Counted from the stretch's first letter, positions 26,719-35,736 are shown. The stretch: DNA of 64,000 nucleotides from CAVUFH01 sp963740835 (GCA_963740835.1 CAVUFH010000001.1:124001-188000), one strand, 5' to 3'. Notes: a model not told the origin generated them from the sequence alone. Numbers and translations are program-made.

Positions 26719-27879
26719 TCAGCGCGGAAGCCCCAACATTCGGTCGCCGATGATCGTGCGTTGGACCTCACTCGTGCCGCCCGCGATCGACGCCGCCTTC
26801 GACCACAACCACTGACGTTGCCAGAAGCCGCCGCCCGGGTTGGCGTCTGCGCCCCACCACAACGGCGCCGCGGCACCGAGCACGTCGAGGCCGCGCGCCG
26901 ACATCGCCTGCGTCATGTCGGTCCAGGCGAGCTTGGTGACGCTCGACTCGGGACCCGGTTCGATGCCGCGCGTCAGCCGCGAGAGCGTGCGCCAGTTGTG
27001 CAGGCGCAGCACGCGCAGCTCGACGAAGGACTGCGCGAGGCCGTCGGCGATCGCGACGTCGTCGAGCAGCCCTCGTTCGGCTGCGAGCTGCCAGAGCTCG
27101 TCGAGGTACACCTCGTGGACGACCTGCTCCTTGAACGGGAACACGGTGCCGCGCTCGTGCGCGAGCGTCGTGTTCGCGACCGCCCATCCTTGGTGCAGTC
27201 CGCCGACGAGGTGATCGTCGGGAACGAAGACCTCGTCGAAGAACACCTCGTTGAATTCGGCATCACCGGTGATCTGCACGAGCGGTCGCACCTCGATGCC
27301 CGACGCCTGCATGTCGACGACGAGGTACGAGATGCCCTTGTGCTTGGGCGCGTCCGGGTCGGTGCGCGCCAGACAGATACCCCAACTCGCGAACTGCGCG
27401 TAGGACGTCCACACCTTCTGACCTGATAACAGCCAGCCGTCGTCGACACGTACCGCCCGCGTCTGTAGTGACGCGAGGTCGGAGCCGGCGTCGGGTTCGG
27501 AGAAGAGCTGGCACCAGATCTCGGACGCGGTGAGGATCGACGGAAGCCAGCGTTCCTTCTGCGCGTCGGTGCCGTCCGCGAGGAGCGTGGGGCCGGCAAG
27601 GTTGATGCCGACCCGGTTGATCGGCTGCAGCGCGCGCGAGCGCGCGTACTCCATGTTGAAGATCGCCACCTGCACCGGCGTCGCCGACCGGCCGCCGTAC
27701 TCCTGCGGCCAATGGATGCCAATCCAGCGCGCGGCCGCGAGTTCGGCCTGCCAGCGTTTCCCGAACTCGACTTCCTGGGCGATCGACTCGAATCGCGGCG
27801 GCACTTCCACATGCGCCGCCAGCCAGCGCCGCACCTCGCGTGCGAACGCGTCCTCGTCCTCGGTGAAGCTCAGGTCCAC
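26719..27879 (-). CDS. Acyl-CoA dehydrogenase
   Basis: A complete 386-residue family member. N-terminal helices start with MDLSFTEDEDAFAREVRRWL; QLFSEPDAGSDLASLQTRAV and GQKVWTSYAQFASWG form the FAD/substrate middle domain; the C-terminus ends GGTSEVQRTIIGDRMLGLPR. It is most like the FadE alpha type used in steroid or long-chain acyl-CoA oxidation. The start is GTG 27879. The VOC and TIGR03085-like genes follow on the same strand with gaps of 23 and 11 bases. No second dehydrogenase lies beside it, unlike the pair at 3052-5211. Confidence 0.92.
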   Translation of the reverse strand: MDLSFTEDEDAFAREVRRWLAAHVEVPPRFESIAQEVEFGKRWQAELAAARWIGIHWPQEYGGRSATPVQVAIFNMEYARSRALQPINRVGINLAGPTLLADGTDAQKERWLPSILTASEIWCQLFSEPDAGSDLASLQTRAVRVDDGWLLSGQKVWTSYAQFASWGICLARTDPDAPKHKGISYLVVDMQASGIEVRPLVQITGDAEFNEVFFDEVFVPDDHLVGGLHQGWAVANTTLAHERGTVFPFKEQVVHEVYLDELWQLAAERGLLDDVAIADGLAQSFVELRVLRLHNWRTLSRLTRGIEPGPESSVTKLAWTDMTQAMSARGLDVLGAAAPLWWGADANPGGGFWQRQWLWSKAASIAGGTSEVQRTIIGDRMLGLPR

Positions 27880-27945
27880 GTCACAGATCCCGGAACTGCT
27901 CGTGCTCGTCGTGCACGCAGGACTCCTCCTGAAATCGGCGTGAGT

Positions 27946-28725
27946 CTAAGAGTCGGCGTCCCGGAGGCGCTCGAGCACCGGGATCGCCGCGACCTTCTCG
28001 TCGGTGAGCTCGGCCCACTCGATCCGGGGCAATCCGTGCCGCCGGGGACGGGCGCACCGGATGATGCGGGTCGGAGTCGCGACGAGATCGACGTGCACAT
28101 CATGGCCAATGGTCGGTATCGCTCCGACTCCTTGCACTTGCACGTCGTGCACCGTCGTGACCACGACCGTACGTTCGTCGACGAGCCCGGCGGCGACCGC
28201 GAGCGCGAACTCGAGATCGCTGAACCCGCCACCCTTGCCGAGTCGGGCGCCGTCCGCGCCAACCGCGACACAACCCGTGACGATGAGGTCGACCGGCGTC
28301 ATGTCGGCGATCGCGACGGTGCGAGCGGATCGCGTTGCGCCCTTGATCGACGCGGCGCGCGCGGGAGTGTCGGCGAGGTGGTCGGGATCGAGCACGAAGA
28401 ATGGATCGGGTTCCGCAAGTCGGGGCACGGCCATGTAGACGAGCTTGCCGTCTTGCAGTGCGCGGATGCGCACGGGGAGTTGCGGCGAATCCGGGTTCGC
28501 CTTGAGGGTGTGCGCGCGCGTCCACTCGTCGCTCGCCGCCAGCACGCGCGCGGCGGCCTCCGCTCCGACGAAGTTCGGGATCCGGTTCTGCGGACCCGGG
28601 AAGCGGTTGATGCCCTTCTCGGACATCGCCCTCCACACGCGGTCGCGCAGCGCGGCCTTCTCCGTCAGCAGTGCTGCCGGACCGCCGGCATCCTGATCGT
28701 GACGACTCCGGCCATGACGAGCCAC
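27946..28725 (-). CDS. 5-formyltetrahydrofolate cyclo-ligase family protein
   Basis: A protein of about 259 residues. An N-terminal RDRVWRAMSEKG helix is followed by GPQNRIPNFVGAEAAAR and the C-terminal glycine loop VGADGARLGKGGGFSDLEF, the family's ATP and folate loop. This longer version resembles archaeal/actinobacterial 5-FTHF ligase-like proteins rather than the short E. coli YgfA type, so an alternative substrate is possible. GTG 28725 is in frame and gives a natural length, but ATG 28626 is also possible. It is divergent from the SnoaL gene. Confidence 0.75.
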   Translation of the reverse strand: MARHGRSRHDQDAGGPAALLTEKAALRDRVWRAMSEKGINRFPGPQNRIPNFVGAEAAARVLAASDEWTRAHTLKANPDSPQLPVRIRALQDGKLVYMAVPRLAEPDPFFVLDPDHLADTPARAASIKGATRSARTVAIADMTPVDLIVTGCVAVGADGARLGKGGGFSDLEFALAVAAGLVDERTVVVTTVHDVQVQGVGAIPTIGHDVHVDLVATPTRIIRCARPRRHGLPRIEWAELTDEKVAAIPVLERLRDADS

Positions 28726-28749
28726 GATCGGTGAGCGTAGATTCGGCGC

Positions 28750-29229
28750 ATGGGTGCGGGCTCCTGGGAGAACTACCACGCGATCACGACGCTGCTGTTC
28801 CGATACGCGGAATGCATCGACGCCGCCGACTTCGACGGCATCGGGGCGCTGTTCGCGACTGCGAAGATCACGAACGAGGGCTACGACGGCGAGATCGTCG
28901 GCGCCGAAGCCGTCGCCAACCTCTACCGCAGCACGAACCGCGTCCACGAGGACGGCACGCTGCGCACGCGACACCTGACGACCAACGTGATCGTCGACAT
29001 CGACGACGCCGCCGGAACCGCCGAAACCCGCTCCGCGTTCGTCGTGTTCCAGGCGACGCGCGAGCTCCCACTCCAACCGATCGTGACCGGCCGCTACCAC
29101 GATCGGTTCGCGCGCGACCGTGATGTCTGGTCGTTCGCGCACCGACACATCCTCCTCGAGCAGGTGGGTACCGTCCGCGAGCACCTCCACCCCGCCTTGG
29201 TCGCGCAACTGCACGACTCCGGCACGTAG
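28750..29229 (+). CDS. SnoaL-like/NTF2-fold protein (SnoaL_4)
   Basis: A 159-residue protein with the cone-shaped NTF2 fold: AITTLLFRYAECIDAADFDG, then LFATAKITNEGYDGEIVGAE, and RTRHLTTNVIVDIDDAAGTA with the usual His in the pocket. Relatives include polyketide cyclases, ring-hydroxylating dioxygenase small subunits and ketosteroid-isomerase-like enzymes; many only bind ligand. It is the first gene of a plus-strand run reaching 32721 and lies nine bases before the DUF6282 gene. Confidence 0.82.
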   Translation: MGAGSWENYHAITTLLFRYAECIDAADFDGIGALFATAKITNEGYDGEIVGAEAVANLYRSTNRVHEDGTLRTRHLTTNVIVDIDDAAGTAETRSAFVVFQATRELPLQPIVTGRYHDRFARDRDVWSFAHRHILLEQVGTVREHLHPALVAQLHDSGT

Positions 29230-29238
29230 CGCGGCATC

Positions 29239-30093
29239 ATGTCCGTGGACCTCGCCGGTGCGGCCGATCTCCACTGCCATTTCGGACCTGACGCGCACCG
29301 CGCCCGCTCCGTCGACGCGTTCGAAGCCGCGCGCGAAGCCGCCGCGGCCGGGCACCGCGCGATCGTCTTGAAGTCCCACGACTTCCCCACCGCCGCGCTC
29401 GCCTGGGCGGTGCAGCGCGATGTGGCCGACATCTCGGTGTTCGGCGGCGTCTGCTGCGATGACGAGGTCGGCGGCGTGAACCCCACCGCGGTCGAAGCCG
29501 CGCTGCGGATCGGCGCCAAGATCGTCTGGCTCCCGACGCTCTCGAGCCGCCAGGACGTCGTCAACGGTGTCGCCGCCCAACTCGGCCGCACGGGTCCGGG
29601 TCTCGTCGTCACCGACGCCGACGATGCGCTGCTCCCCGAGACGCTCGAAGTGCTGGCACTCGTGCGCGAGCACGGGGCCATCCTCGCAACCGGTCACGTG
29701 AGCGCGGCCGAGCACTACGCGGTCGTGCGGGCGCACGCACGCACCGGGCCGGTGGTGCTCACGCACGCGACGGAAGATCTCGCGGGCCCGAAGCTCGATG
29801 CGGCCCAGTGCAACGAACTGGCCGAGCTCGGCGCGTGGGTCGAGCTCTGCGCGATGACCTGCATCGGCGCGCTCGCGACGAAGACGGTCGCCGACATGAT
29901 CGCCACGATCCGGGCCGTCGGCGTCGAGCACGTGACGCTCGGCACCGACTTCGGCCAGGCGATCAACCCGCACCCGGCGCCCGGTTTGCAGACCTACGCC
30001 GACGCCCTCTTCGCCGAGGGCCTCACCGAAGCCGAGGTCCGCACCATGGCGTGCAACAATCCGTGTCAGTTGCTCGGAATCGAGGAGACCTAG
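29239..30093 (+). CDS. DUF6282-type metal-dependent amidohydrolase-like protein
   Basis: A 284-residue TIM-barrel hydrolase. The metal-binding start is GAADLHCHFGPDAHR. Further ligands likely are the Lys in VLKSHDFPT, ILATGHVSAAEH and VVLTHATEDLAGPK, and the Asp in VTLGTDFGQAINP. These match the amidohydrolase superfamily. The substrate is not apparent. Its stop and the next gene's GTG overlap by one base (TAGTG), so it is translated together with the AhpD-like gene. Confidence 0.8.
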   Translation: MSVDLAGAADLHCHFGPDAHRARSVDAFEAAREAAAAGHRAIVLKSHDFPTAALAWAVQRDVADISVFGGVCCDDEVGGVNPTAVEAALRIGAKIVWLPTLSSRQDVVNGVAAQLGRTGPGLVVTDADDALLPETLEVLALVREHGAILATGHVSAAEHYAVVRAHARTGPVVLTHATEDLAGPKLDAAQCNELAELGAWVELCAMTCIGALATKTVADMIATIRAVGVEHVTLGTDFGQAINPHPAPGLQTYADALFAEGLTEAEVRTMACNNPCQLLGIEET

Positions 30094-30587
30094 TGCCGCG
30101 CATCGACGTTCCCGAAGGCAAGGCCGATCCCGAGGTGCGCGTGTGGGCGCTGCGGCCCGAGATGGGCATGGCGGCCGGCGCGCTCAGCCGTGCGATCTAC
30201 GACCAGAGCATCGTGCCGGTGCGGGAGCGCGAGCTCGCACGCATCCGCATCGCCCAGATCAACGGTTGCGCGATCTGCCTCACGTGGCGCAAGACCGAAG
30301 GCGCGTCCGAAGTGATGACCGAAGCCGACTACGCGCACGTCGCCGAGTGGCCGACCCATGACTCGTACACGGACCGGGAGCGGCTCGCGATCGAGTACGC
30401 CGAGAAGTTCGCACTCGCGCACGACACCCTCGACGATGACTTCTACGCGCGCCTGCGGAGCGTGTACAGCGACGCCGAAGTACTCGACCTCACCGTGTGC
30501 ATCGGCGGGTGGCTCGCGCTGGGTCGCGCGCTGCACGTGCTTGGCATCGACGACACCTGCCGAATTCCCGACCACATCGTGCAGTAG
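30093..30587 (+). CDS. Carboxymuconolactone decarboxylase/AhpD-like protein
   Basis: A 164-residue helical protein. The redox-type motif RIAQINGCAICLTWRK contains the CxxC of AhpD/CMD proteins; downstream ERLAIEYAEKFAL completes the usual helix pair. AhpD relatives accept electrons or protons from peroxiredoxins, whereas CMD enzymes act in aromatic degradation. The presence of CxxC favours a redox role. The start GTG overlaps the previous stop by one base; the thioesterase gene starts 19 bases downstream. Confidence 0.85.
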   Translation: MPRIDVPEGKADPEVRVWALRPEMGMAAGALSRAIYDQSIVPVRERELARIRIAQINGCAICLTWRKTEGASEVMTEADYAHVAEWPTHDSYTDRERLAIEYAEKFALAHDTLDDDFYARLRSVYSDAEVLDLTVCIGGWLALGRALHVLGIDDTCRIPDHIVQ

Positions 30588-30606
30588 TGGTCTAGGTTCG
30601 CCCCTC

Positions 30607-31440
30607 GTGGGCGACCTGGAACGAGACACCGCGGTCGAAGGCGGCGACGGGCGCTACGGCTGCCGGCTCTCCGAGGACTGGGCCATCTGGGGACCGAACG
30701 GCGGCTACATCGCTTCGGTCGCGCTGCGGGCCGCGGGCGCGCACTCCAGTTTCGACCGCCCCGGGAGCATCGTCGGCCACTATCTGGGCGTCGCCGCGTT
30801 CGACGAGGTCGACATCGAGGTCACGACGCTACGCGCGGCCAAACGCGCCGAGTCGATGCGCGTATCCGTGACGCAAGGCGATCAGCCGATCTTCGAGGCG
30901 CTGGTGTGGGGCGTCGGCGACGTCGAAGGCTACGAGCACGACGTGAGCACGATGCCCGAAGGGCCCGATCCGGCGACGCTGCCGTCGCTCAAGGAGCGGC
31001 TCGAGCAGCTGCAGATGGAGCCGTACTTCCGTTTCTGGACCAACTTCGACGAGCGGGTCACGGACTGGATCGACGATCCGCAGGCCTGGGAAAACCGGCC
31101 CGCGACCGATCCAGTATGGGGTCACTGGTTCCGCTACGTCCCGCGCAGCACCTTCGACGACCTGTGGGTCGACGCGTGCCGGTCTCTGATCCTGCTCGAC
31201 ACCGGCATCTGGCCCGCTGCGAGCAACCATCACCCGCGCGGCCCGTACATCGCGCCGAGCATCGACATCTCCGCCGGCTTCCACCGCTTCCGTCCGGAGG
31301 AGCCGTGGCTGTACAGCGAGTCGCGCTCGACGAGCGCAGCAAATGGCCTCATCGCCGGCAACGGACACGTGTGGGCACACGACGGCACGCTGCTCGCGCT
31401 CGGGGCGAGCCAGCTGCTCTGCCGGCCCGCCGCGCGCTGA
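30607..31440 (+). CDS. TesB-like acyl-CoA thioesterase (double hotdog)
   Basis: A 277-residue protein of the acyl-CoA thioesterase II/TesB-like group with two hotdog domains. WAIWGPNGGYIASVALRAAG is the first hotdog helix, PGSIVGHYLGVAAF the strand after it, and the second domain includes DTGIWPAASNHHPRGPYIAP and GHVWAHDGTLLALGASQLLC. It probably frees CoA from acyl-CoA intermediates or screens them. GTG 30607 is the only reasonable start before the conserved region. Its place in the cluster hints that a CoA thioester is handled by this operon. Confidence 0.82.
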   Translation: MGDLERDTAVEGGDGRYGCRLSEDWAIWGPNGGYIASVALRAAGAHSSFDRPGSIVGHYLGVAAFDEVDIEVTTLRAAKRAESMRVSVTQGDQPIFEALVWGVGDVEGYEHDVSTMPEGPDPATLPSLKERLEQLQMEPYFRFWTNFDERVTDWIDDPQAWENRPATDPVWGHWFRYVPRSTFDDLWVDACRSLILLDTGIWPAASNHHPRGPYIAPSIDISAGFHRFRPEEPWLYSESRSTSAANGLIAGNGHVWAHDGTLLALGASQLLCRPAAR

Positions 31441-31462
31441 CGCGCGTGGCAGCCTGAGAGTC

Positions 31463-32104
31463 ATGGAAGATCGCCAGACGCCGGGCCTCTACCTCGAGAT
31501 GACCGATCGCGCCCTCGATGCATACGCGTCCGAACGCGTCCCGGCCGTGCTCGCGCACGCGGGAGTGCAGCGCGCAACCTGGTGGCGCAACGTGCATCGC
31601 GACCGCGACGATCTGCCGCGCGTGCTCCCCGAGTTCGACCATCTCGGCGTCTACGAGGTCGACGAGCGATTCACGCCGCCGGCGACGCCGCCCGACGTCA
31701 CCGGCCACTACTTCCGCCGCACGCCTCGCCCCGGCCAAGGCGTGATCACCGGCAACCCGACCGTTGGGCTGTCGCTCGTGCTCATCTCGCCGAAGGATCC
31801 CGCTCGTGCGCAGGAGCTCCGGGACTGGGGCGACTTCGTGCACATCCGCCACATCGCCGAGGTCGGCGTGCCCGGCTACGCGATGATCACGCCGTTCGAG
31901 AACGCCTCCGGTGGCGATCCGCGCTTCATGCACTTCTACGAGATGGATACGGACGATCCCGAAGCGTCGTACCTGGCGATGACGCCGCTCGTCGGCGATC
32001 GCATCGGAGATCCGAGCACCGACGCATGGAAGCATTGGGCGTTCCACCCGCAGTTGCGCATCATGTACGTCAATACGTTCGCGCGCGTCGGAGCGAGCAC
32101 GTGA
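31463..32104 (+). CDS. Dimeric alpha/beta-barrel (EthD-like) hypothetical protein
   Basis: A 213-residue soluble protein. Its N-terminal half (GLYLEMTDRALDAYASERVP, RATWWRNVHRDRDDLPRVLP) and C-terminal half (RFMHFYEMDTDDPEASYLAM) each resemble a ferredoxin-like half barrel, as in double EthD-like proteins. No catalytic motif is evident. Its TGA overlaps the GTG of the nitroreductase gene, so the two are translationally coupled. Probably an accessory or ligand-binding protein in the same pathway. Confidence 0.65.
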   Translation: MEDRQTPGLYLEMTDRALDAYASERVPAVLAHAGVQRATWWRNVHRDRDDLPRVLPEFDHLGVYEVDERFTPPATPPDVTGHYFRRTPRPGQGVITGNPTVGLSLVLISPKDPARAQELRDWGDFVHIRHIAEVGVPGYAMITPFENASGGDPRFMHFYEMDTDDPEASYLAMTPLVGDRIGDPSTDAWKHWAFHPQLRIMYVNTFARVGAST

Positions 32105-32721
32105 CCGAGCCCAACACTGACTTCTTCGACGTCGTCGCCCGCCAACGTGCCTACCGCGCGTTCGCCGACACGCCACTGTCCGACGACGACGTCGCCACCG
32201 TCCTCGCAGCCGCGACCTACGCGCCGAGCGCGGAGAACAAGCAGCCGTGGGAATTCATCGTGGTCCGCAACGCCGATGCGCGCGCCACGATCGGTGAGCT
32301 GACGCGCCGGGCATGGGAAACGACCGGCCGCGCGTTCTCGGAAGGGAGACTGTCGCCGAAGACGTTCGCGGACGTCCACCGGGGTGCGACCGGTGGTATC
32401 GCGGCCGCACCCGTGCTCGTCGTCGTGTGCGCCGACAACGAGCGCGGTCTCGAACAGACCGTGCCGTCGTCGATCTTCCCCGCGATTCAGAACCTGTTGC
32501 TCGCGGCGACGGCACGCGGCCTCGGCAGCGCGCTCACCACGATCACCATCGGATACCGCGCCGAGCTCGCCGCGCTGCTCGCGCTCCCCCCACACGTCGT
32601 GCCCGTGGCCGTCGTTCCGCTCGGTCATCCGGCCCGCCCGCTCGGCCGGCCGAAGCGCGACCCTTTCGCGAGCCATACCCACCGCGAGCGCTACGGCGTG
32701 CCGTGGTCTGGCGACAACTGA
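32101..32721 (+). CDS. Nitroreductase family FMN protein
   Basis: A 206-residue flavoprotein. The N-terminal RQRAYRAFADTPLSDDDV is the family's FMN-phosphate arginine motif, APSAENKQPWEFIVV the second FMN contact and GLGSALTTITIG the third. The C-terminus ends HRERYGVPW. It would reduce nitro groups, quinones or activated double bonds with NAD(P)H. It overlaps the previous gene by four bases and ends the plus-strand cluster that started at 28750; the Usp gene converges on it with a 12-base gap. Confidence 0.87.
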   Translation: MTEPNTDFFDVVARQRAYRAFADTPLSDDDVATVLAAATYAPSAENKQPWEFIVVRNADARATIGELTRRAWETTGRAFSEGRLSPKTFADVHRGATGGIAAAPVLVVVCADNERGLEQTVPSSIFPAIQNLLLAATARGLGSALTTITIGYRAELAALLALPPHVVPVAVVPLGHPARPLGRPKRDPFASHTHRERYGVPWSGDN

Positions 32722-32733
32722 ACGCATATCCGC

Positions 32734-33207
32734 TCAGTCGCGGTGCGACTTCGCTTTCATGTCCTTCGGGTTCTCCTCGCGCACGACGAGCACCGGGCAC
32801 GGCGCGTGCCGCAACACGTGCTCGCTCGTCGACCCGAGCATCAGCCGCTTCACGCCGGTGCGACCGTGAGAGCCGATGATGATGAGATCGGCATCGACCT
32901 CGGCCGCGACGTTGCAGATCGTGGTGGCCGCGTCGCCGACTTCGGCCCGCTTGTCGACCTGACCGCCGCTGAGCGCGTTGGCGGTCTCGGTGAGCTCCTG
33001 GTGCGCCCCTTCCATCTCCGCATCCCAGATCGCCCGCTCCGCCTCGGGGCTGTACGCCACGCCCTCGAATCCGGCGGCGTCGGTGATCGGGATCGCCTTG
33101 ATCACCGCCAGCAGCGTGATCTTCTCCGGCTTGCCGAGCAGCGCCATGCCCTGCTGCGCGGCGTGGATCGACAGGTCCGATCCGTCACTTGCGATGAGCA
33201 CATGCAT
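32734..33207 (-). CDS. Universal stress protein (UspA family)
   Basis: A 157-residue Rossmann-like protein. It opens MHVLIASDGSDLSIHAAQQG; the ATP-binding motif IIGSHGRTGVKRLMLGSTSE matches G-2x-G-9x-G(S/T); the end is HAPCPVLVVREENPKDMKAK. The nucleotide motif is intact, so it should bind ATP. It is convergent with the nitroreductase and lies 34 bases downstream of the SnoaL gene on its own strand. Usp genes respond to starvation or oxygen limitation in Actinobacteria; no regulator box is obvious. Confidence 0.92.
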   Translation of the reverse strand: MHVLIASDGSDLSIHAAQQGMALLGKPEKITLLAVIKAIPITDAAGFEGVAYSPEAERAIWDAEMEGAHQELTETANALSGGQVDKRAEVGDAATTICNVAAEVDADLIIIGSHGRTGVKRLMLGSTSEHVLRHAPCPVLVVREENPKDMKAKSHRD

Positions 33208-33241
33208 GACTCTGTTCTACATGCGCCGGAACGATCGCGCG

Positions 33242-33611
33242 TCACCACCGTTCGACGAGATGCTCCCGGCCCGGCGGCGGCTCGTACGGGCTCGGGCCAG
33301 AAGTCGGTGACCTTGGTGATCCGCCCGCCCGCCACCTCGAAGAGGGCGATCGCCTGCGATTCCTCACCGTCCATGCTCCACCGGAACAGCAGCACGCCGT
33401 CGTGTTCGTCACCCAGCACGACCTGCGGGTCGATGTGCCAGTCGCCGGGGAACTCGGCGTTGAACCGCACGCAGTTCTCGCGCCCCCGGATGCGCTCGCG
33501 CGTCTGCGGGATCTCGTCGACGAAATCGGGCGCGAGCAATGCCCCGAAGGCGTCCCACTCGCGCGCCTCCATCCGCGCCGCGAACGCTCGCACGATGTCC
33601 GCCGTGTCCAT
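33242..33611 (-). CDS. SnoaL-like/NTF2-fold protein, with one frameshift near the C-terminus
   Basis: About 122 residues: MDTADIVRAFAARMEAREWD begins the fold; RGRENCVRFNAEFPGDWHI and VLLFRWSMDGEESQAIALFE follow; the true end EPYEPPPGREHLVERW lies in the next frame. A +1 shift at GAGCCCGTACGAG (about 33287) otherwise lets the frame run on into the Usp gene. ATG 33611 lies two bases after the stop of the Gfo/Idh/MocA gene, so the three genes from 35628 down to here form one operon. Function is unknown; a hydratase- or isomerase-like pocket is possible. Confidence 0.72.
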
Positions 33612-33613
33612 GC

Positions 33614-34690
33614 TCACGCCGTCGTGCCCGCGTGCGGGCGGACGAGGACCCCGCCCGCGGCCGCGGAGCGGCGGACGGCGTCGAGGACCTCGATGCTCGC
33701 GAAGCCGTCGGCAAAGGTCGGAATGGGCACCTGCGTGTCCGGCTGTTTGCCTTCGATCCGCGCGCGGAACGCTTCGCACAGCATCGTGTAGGGCCCGAGC
33801 TCGAGATGCGTGTAACGGTGGCGCGGGTCGTCGCTCGGATTCGCGAATTCGGGGAGACGCGCATCGTCGGATACCGGCAGCATCCGACGACCGTCGCGAT
33901 CTGAGCAGTACACCTCGCCGTTCATCGCCTCGAGCGTGCCGTCGGTGCCGGCGATGACGTTCATGCCGGCTCCCTGTGGCGTCCACGCGGCCGCGGTCTG
34001 TTGCAGCACTCCTTCGATGCCGTTCGCCAACGTGGCCCGCACGACGAACGAGTCCTCGGCACCGTGCGGACGATTGGAAACGGTCGGGAGCATGGCGCTG
34101 ACCGAGGCGAACTCGCCGAGCGTCACGCGGACCTGGTCCACGAGGTGCGAGCCCGATGCGCCGAGCCAGCCACCACCGCGACCGCGATCGAACCACCAGC
34201 CCGGCACCGGGGTCGCCGGATCGGCTGCCACCGGGGCGTAGGAGATCAATGAGAACTGCCGGGGCTCCCCGACGGCGCCCGCGGCGACCGCGCGCGCGAG
34301 CGTGACGCGGTCCTCGGCCCAGCGGAACTCGTGACCGACGAGCGCGGTAACCCCCGCGCGCGTCGCGGCGGCCAACATCGCGTCGGCCTCACCCGCGTCC
34401 AGCGCGAATGGCTTCTCGCAGACGACATGGCGACCGGCATCAGCCGCCGCGATCGCCAGCGCGGCGTGCGTGTCGGGCGGCGTCGCGATCGTCACCGCGT
34501 CGACGCCCCGGATTGCGAGCGCCTGTTCGAGCGACGTGCACGCACTCGGGATGTCGAGTCGCCCCGCGCGCCGCGCGGTCTTTTCTTCGTGCTGGCCGAC
34601 CAGCGCGAGCACGCCGAACCCGGCCGCGCGCAACGCCGGCACGTGGATCCGCGTGCCGAAGCCGGTACCGACGACTGCGACACCGGGCAC
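33614..34690 (-). CDS. Gfo/Idh/MocA family oxidoreductase
   Basis: A 358-residue NAD(P)-dependent dehydrogenase. The nucleotide-binding start GVAVVGTGFGTRIHVPALRA is followed by ATPPDTHAALAIAAADAGRH and the catalytic-lysine motif VVCEKPFALDAGEA. The C-terminal sheet domain includes GWWFDRGRGGGWLGASGSHL with the family's His. It probably oxidises a sugar or inositol-like compound. It overlaps the hydroxyacid dehydrogenase upstream by one base (TAGTG), and the SnoaL-like gene follows after two bases. No close match to a named enzyme is recognised. Confidence 0.9.
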   Translation of the reverse strand: MPGVAVVGTGFGTRIHVPALRAAGFGVLALVGQHEEKTARRAGRLDIPSACTSLEQALAIRGVDAVTIATPPDTHAALAIAAADAGRHVVCEKPFALDAGEADAMLAAATRAGVTALVGHEFRWAEDRVTLARAVAAGAVGEPRQFSLISYAPVAADPATPVPGWWFDRGRGGGWLGASGSHLVDQVRVTLGEFASVSAMLPTVSNRPHGAEDSFVVRATLANGIEGVLQQTAAAWTPQGAGMNVIAGTDGTLEAMNGEVYCSDRDGRRMLPVSDDARLPEFANPSDDPRHRYTHLELGPYTMLCEAFRARIEGKQPDTQVPIPTFADGFASIEVLDAVRRSAAAGGVLVRPHAGTTA

Positions 34691-35628
34691 TAGTAGCCCT
34701 CGGCCCGGTCGACGACGAACAGCAGAGGCTCGTTGCCCAGGAAGCGACCGAGGTTGTCCACGAAGATCTCGACGGACGCGCGCTGCATCTCGGGTGTGTA
34801 CCAGGACACATGCGCGCTCAGCCGCACATGCGGGTGCGAGTAGAGCCAGTGCCCGGCGGGCAACGGCTCCGGGTCGACGGTGTCGAGTGTCGCGAGCGCG
34901 ACGCGGCCGTCTTCTAGCGCGACACGAAGCGCGTCCTGATCGATCAGCGCGCCGCGCGCAATGTTGACGATGTGGACACCAGGCTTCACGTTCGCGAGCA
35001 CGTCCGCGCCGACGAGATGGTTCGTGTGCGCAGTTGCCGGTGCCGCGAGCACGATGTGGTCAGCATCGGCGACGAGCTCGTCGATGCTCGTCACGATCTC
35101 GACGCCGGGAATCGGGCTGGGGGTGTCGGTTCGGCGCAGCGCCTTCACGTGCATCCCGAAGGGCAACGCCCGCTCGGCGATTGCGGTACCGATGCCGCCG
35201 AAGCCGACGATGCCAAGCGTGCTTCCCGCCACGCCGTCGAGGGTCGGGATCGGGAAGTTCCAGTACTTCGGCGGTTCGTGCAGGAACACCTCAGGGAAGC
35301 GCTTGGTGCGGGCGAGGATGGCGGCCAGGACCCATTCCGAGATCGGTCCGGCACTCGCCCCGCGTGCGCACGTGACGGTGCGGCCGTCGAACACCGCGGC
35401 CGGCACCTTGTCGACGCCGGTGCCCGAAAGCTGCACCCACCGGACCCCCGTCGCATCGAGCCAGCGCAGGATCGTGTCCCATTCCATGTAGCCGCCGTAG
35501 AACACGTCCACGTGCAACCCGGCCGGCGGGTCACCATCGAGGCCGATGAGCTCGACCTCCGGATACGCGCGGGTAATCAGCTCCCGGTTCGGATCGCTCG
35601 CGCCCATCTGCGTGAGAACCGTCGTCAT
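34690..35628 (-). CDS. D-2-hydroxyacid dehydrogenase family protein
   Basis: A 312-residue dehydrogenase. The Rossmann motif STLGIVGFGGIGTAIAERAL sits mid-protein; NIARGALIDQDALRVALEDG is the family signature with catalytic Arg; a Glu in DTVDPEPLPAGH and His in HVRLSAHVSW complete the triad. It reduces 2-keto acids or oxidises hydroxyacids with NAD(P). First gene of a three-gene minus-strand operon with the Gfo/Idh/MocA and SnoaL-like genes, which suggests breakdown of a sugar acid or similar polyol-derived acid. Confidence 0.9.
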   Translation of the reverse strand: MTTVLTQMGASDPNRELITRAYPEVELIGLDGDPPAGLHVDVFYGGYMEWDTILRWLDATGVRWVQLSGTGVDKVPAAVFDGRTVTCARGASAGPISEWVLAAILARTKRFPEVFLHEPPKYWNFPIPTLDGVAGSTLGIVGFGGIGTAIAERALPFGMHVKALRRTDTPSPIPGVEIVTSIDELVADADHIVLAAPATAHTNHLVGADVLANVKPGVHIVNIARGALIDQDALRVALEDGRVALATLDTVDPEPLPAGHWLYSHPHVRLSAHVSWYTPEMQRASVEIFVDNLGRFLGNEPLLFVVDRAEGY

Positions 35629-35736
35629 CCTGCCAACGTATTCGGCGCGGAACCGACCCCGTCGCGACGATGTTCACACCCGCTCCGACGAGGGAAGACT
35701 CCGCGGTGCCCACCGAAGTAGAAGGATGATCGCACG

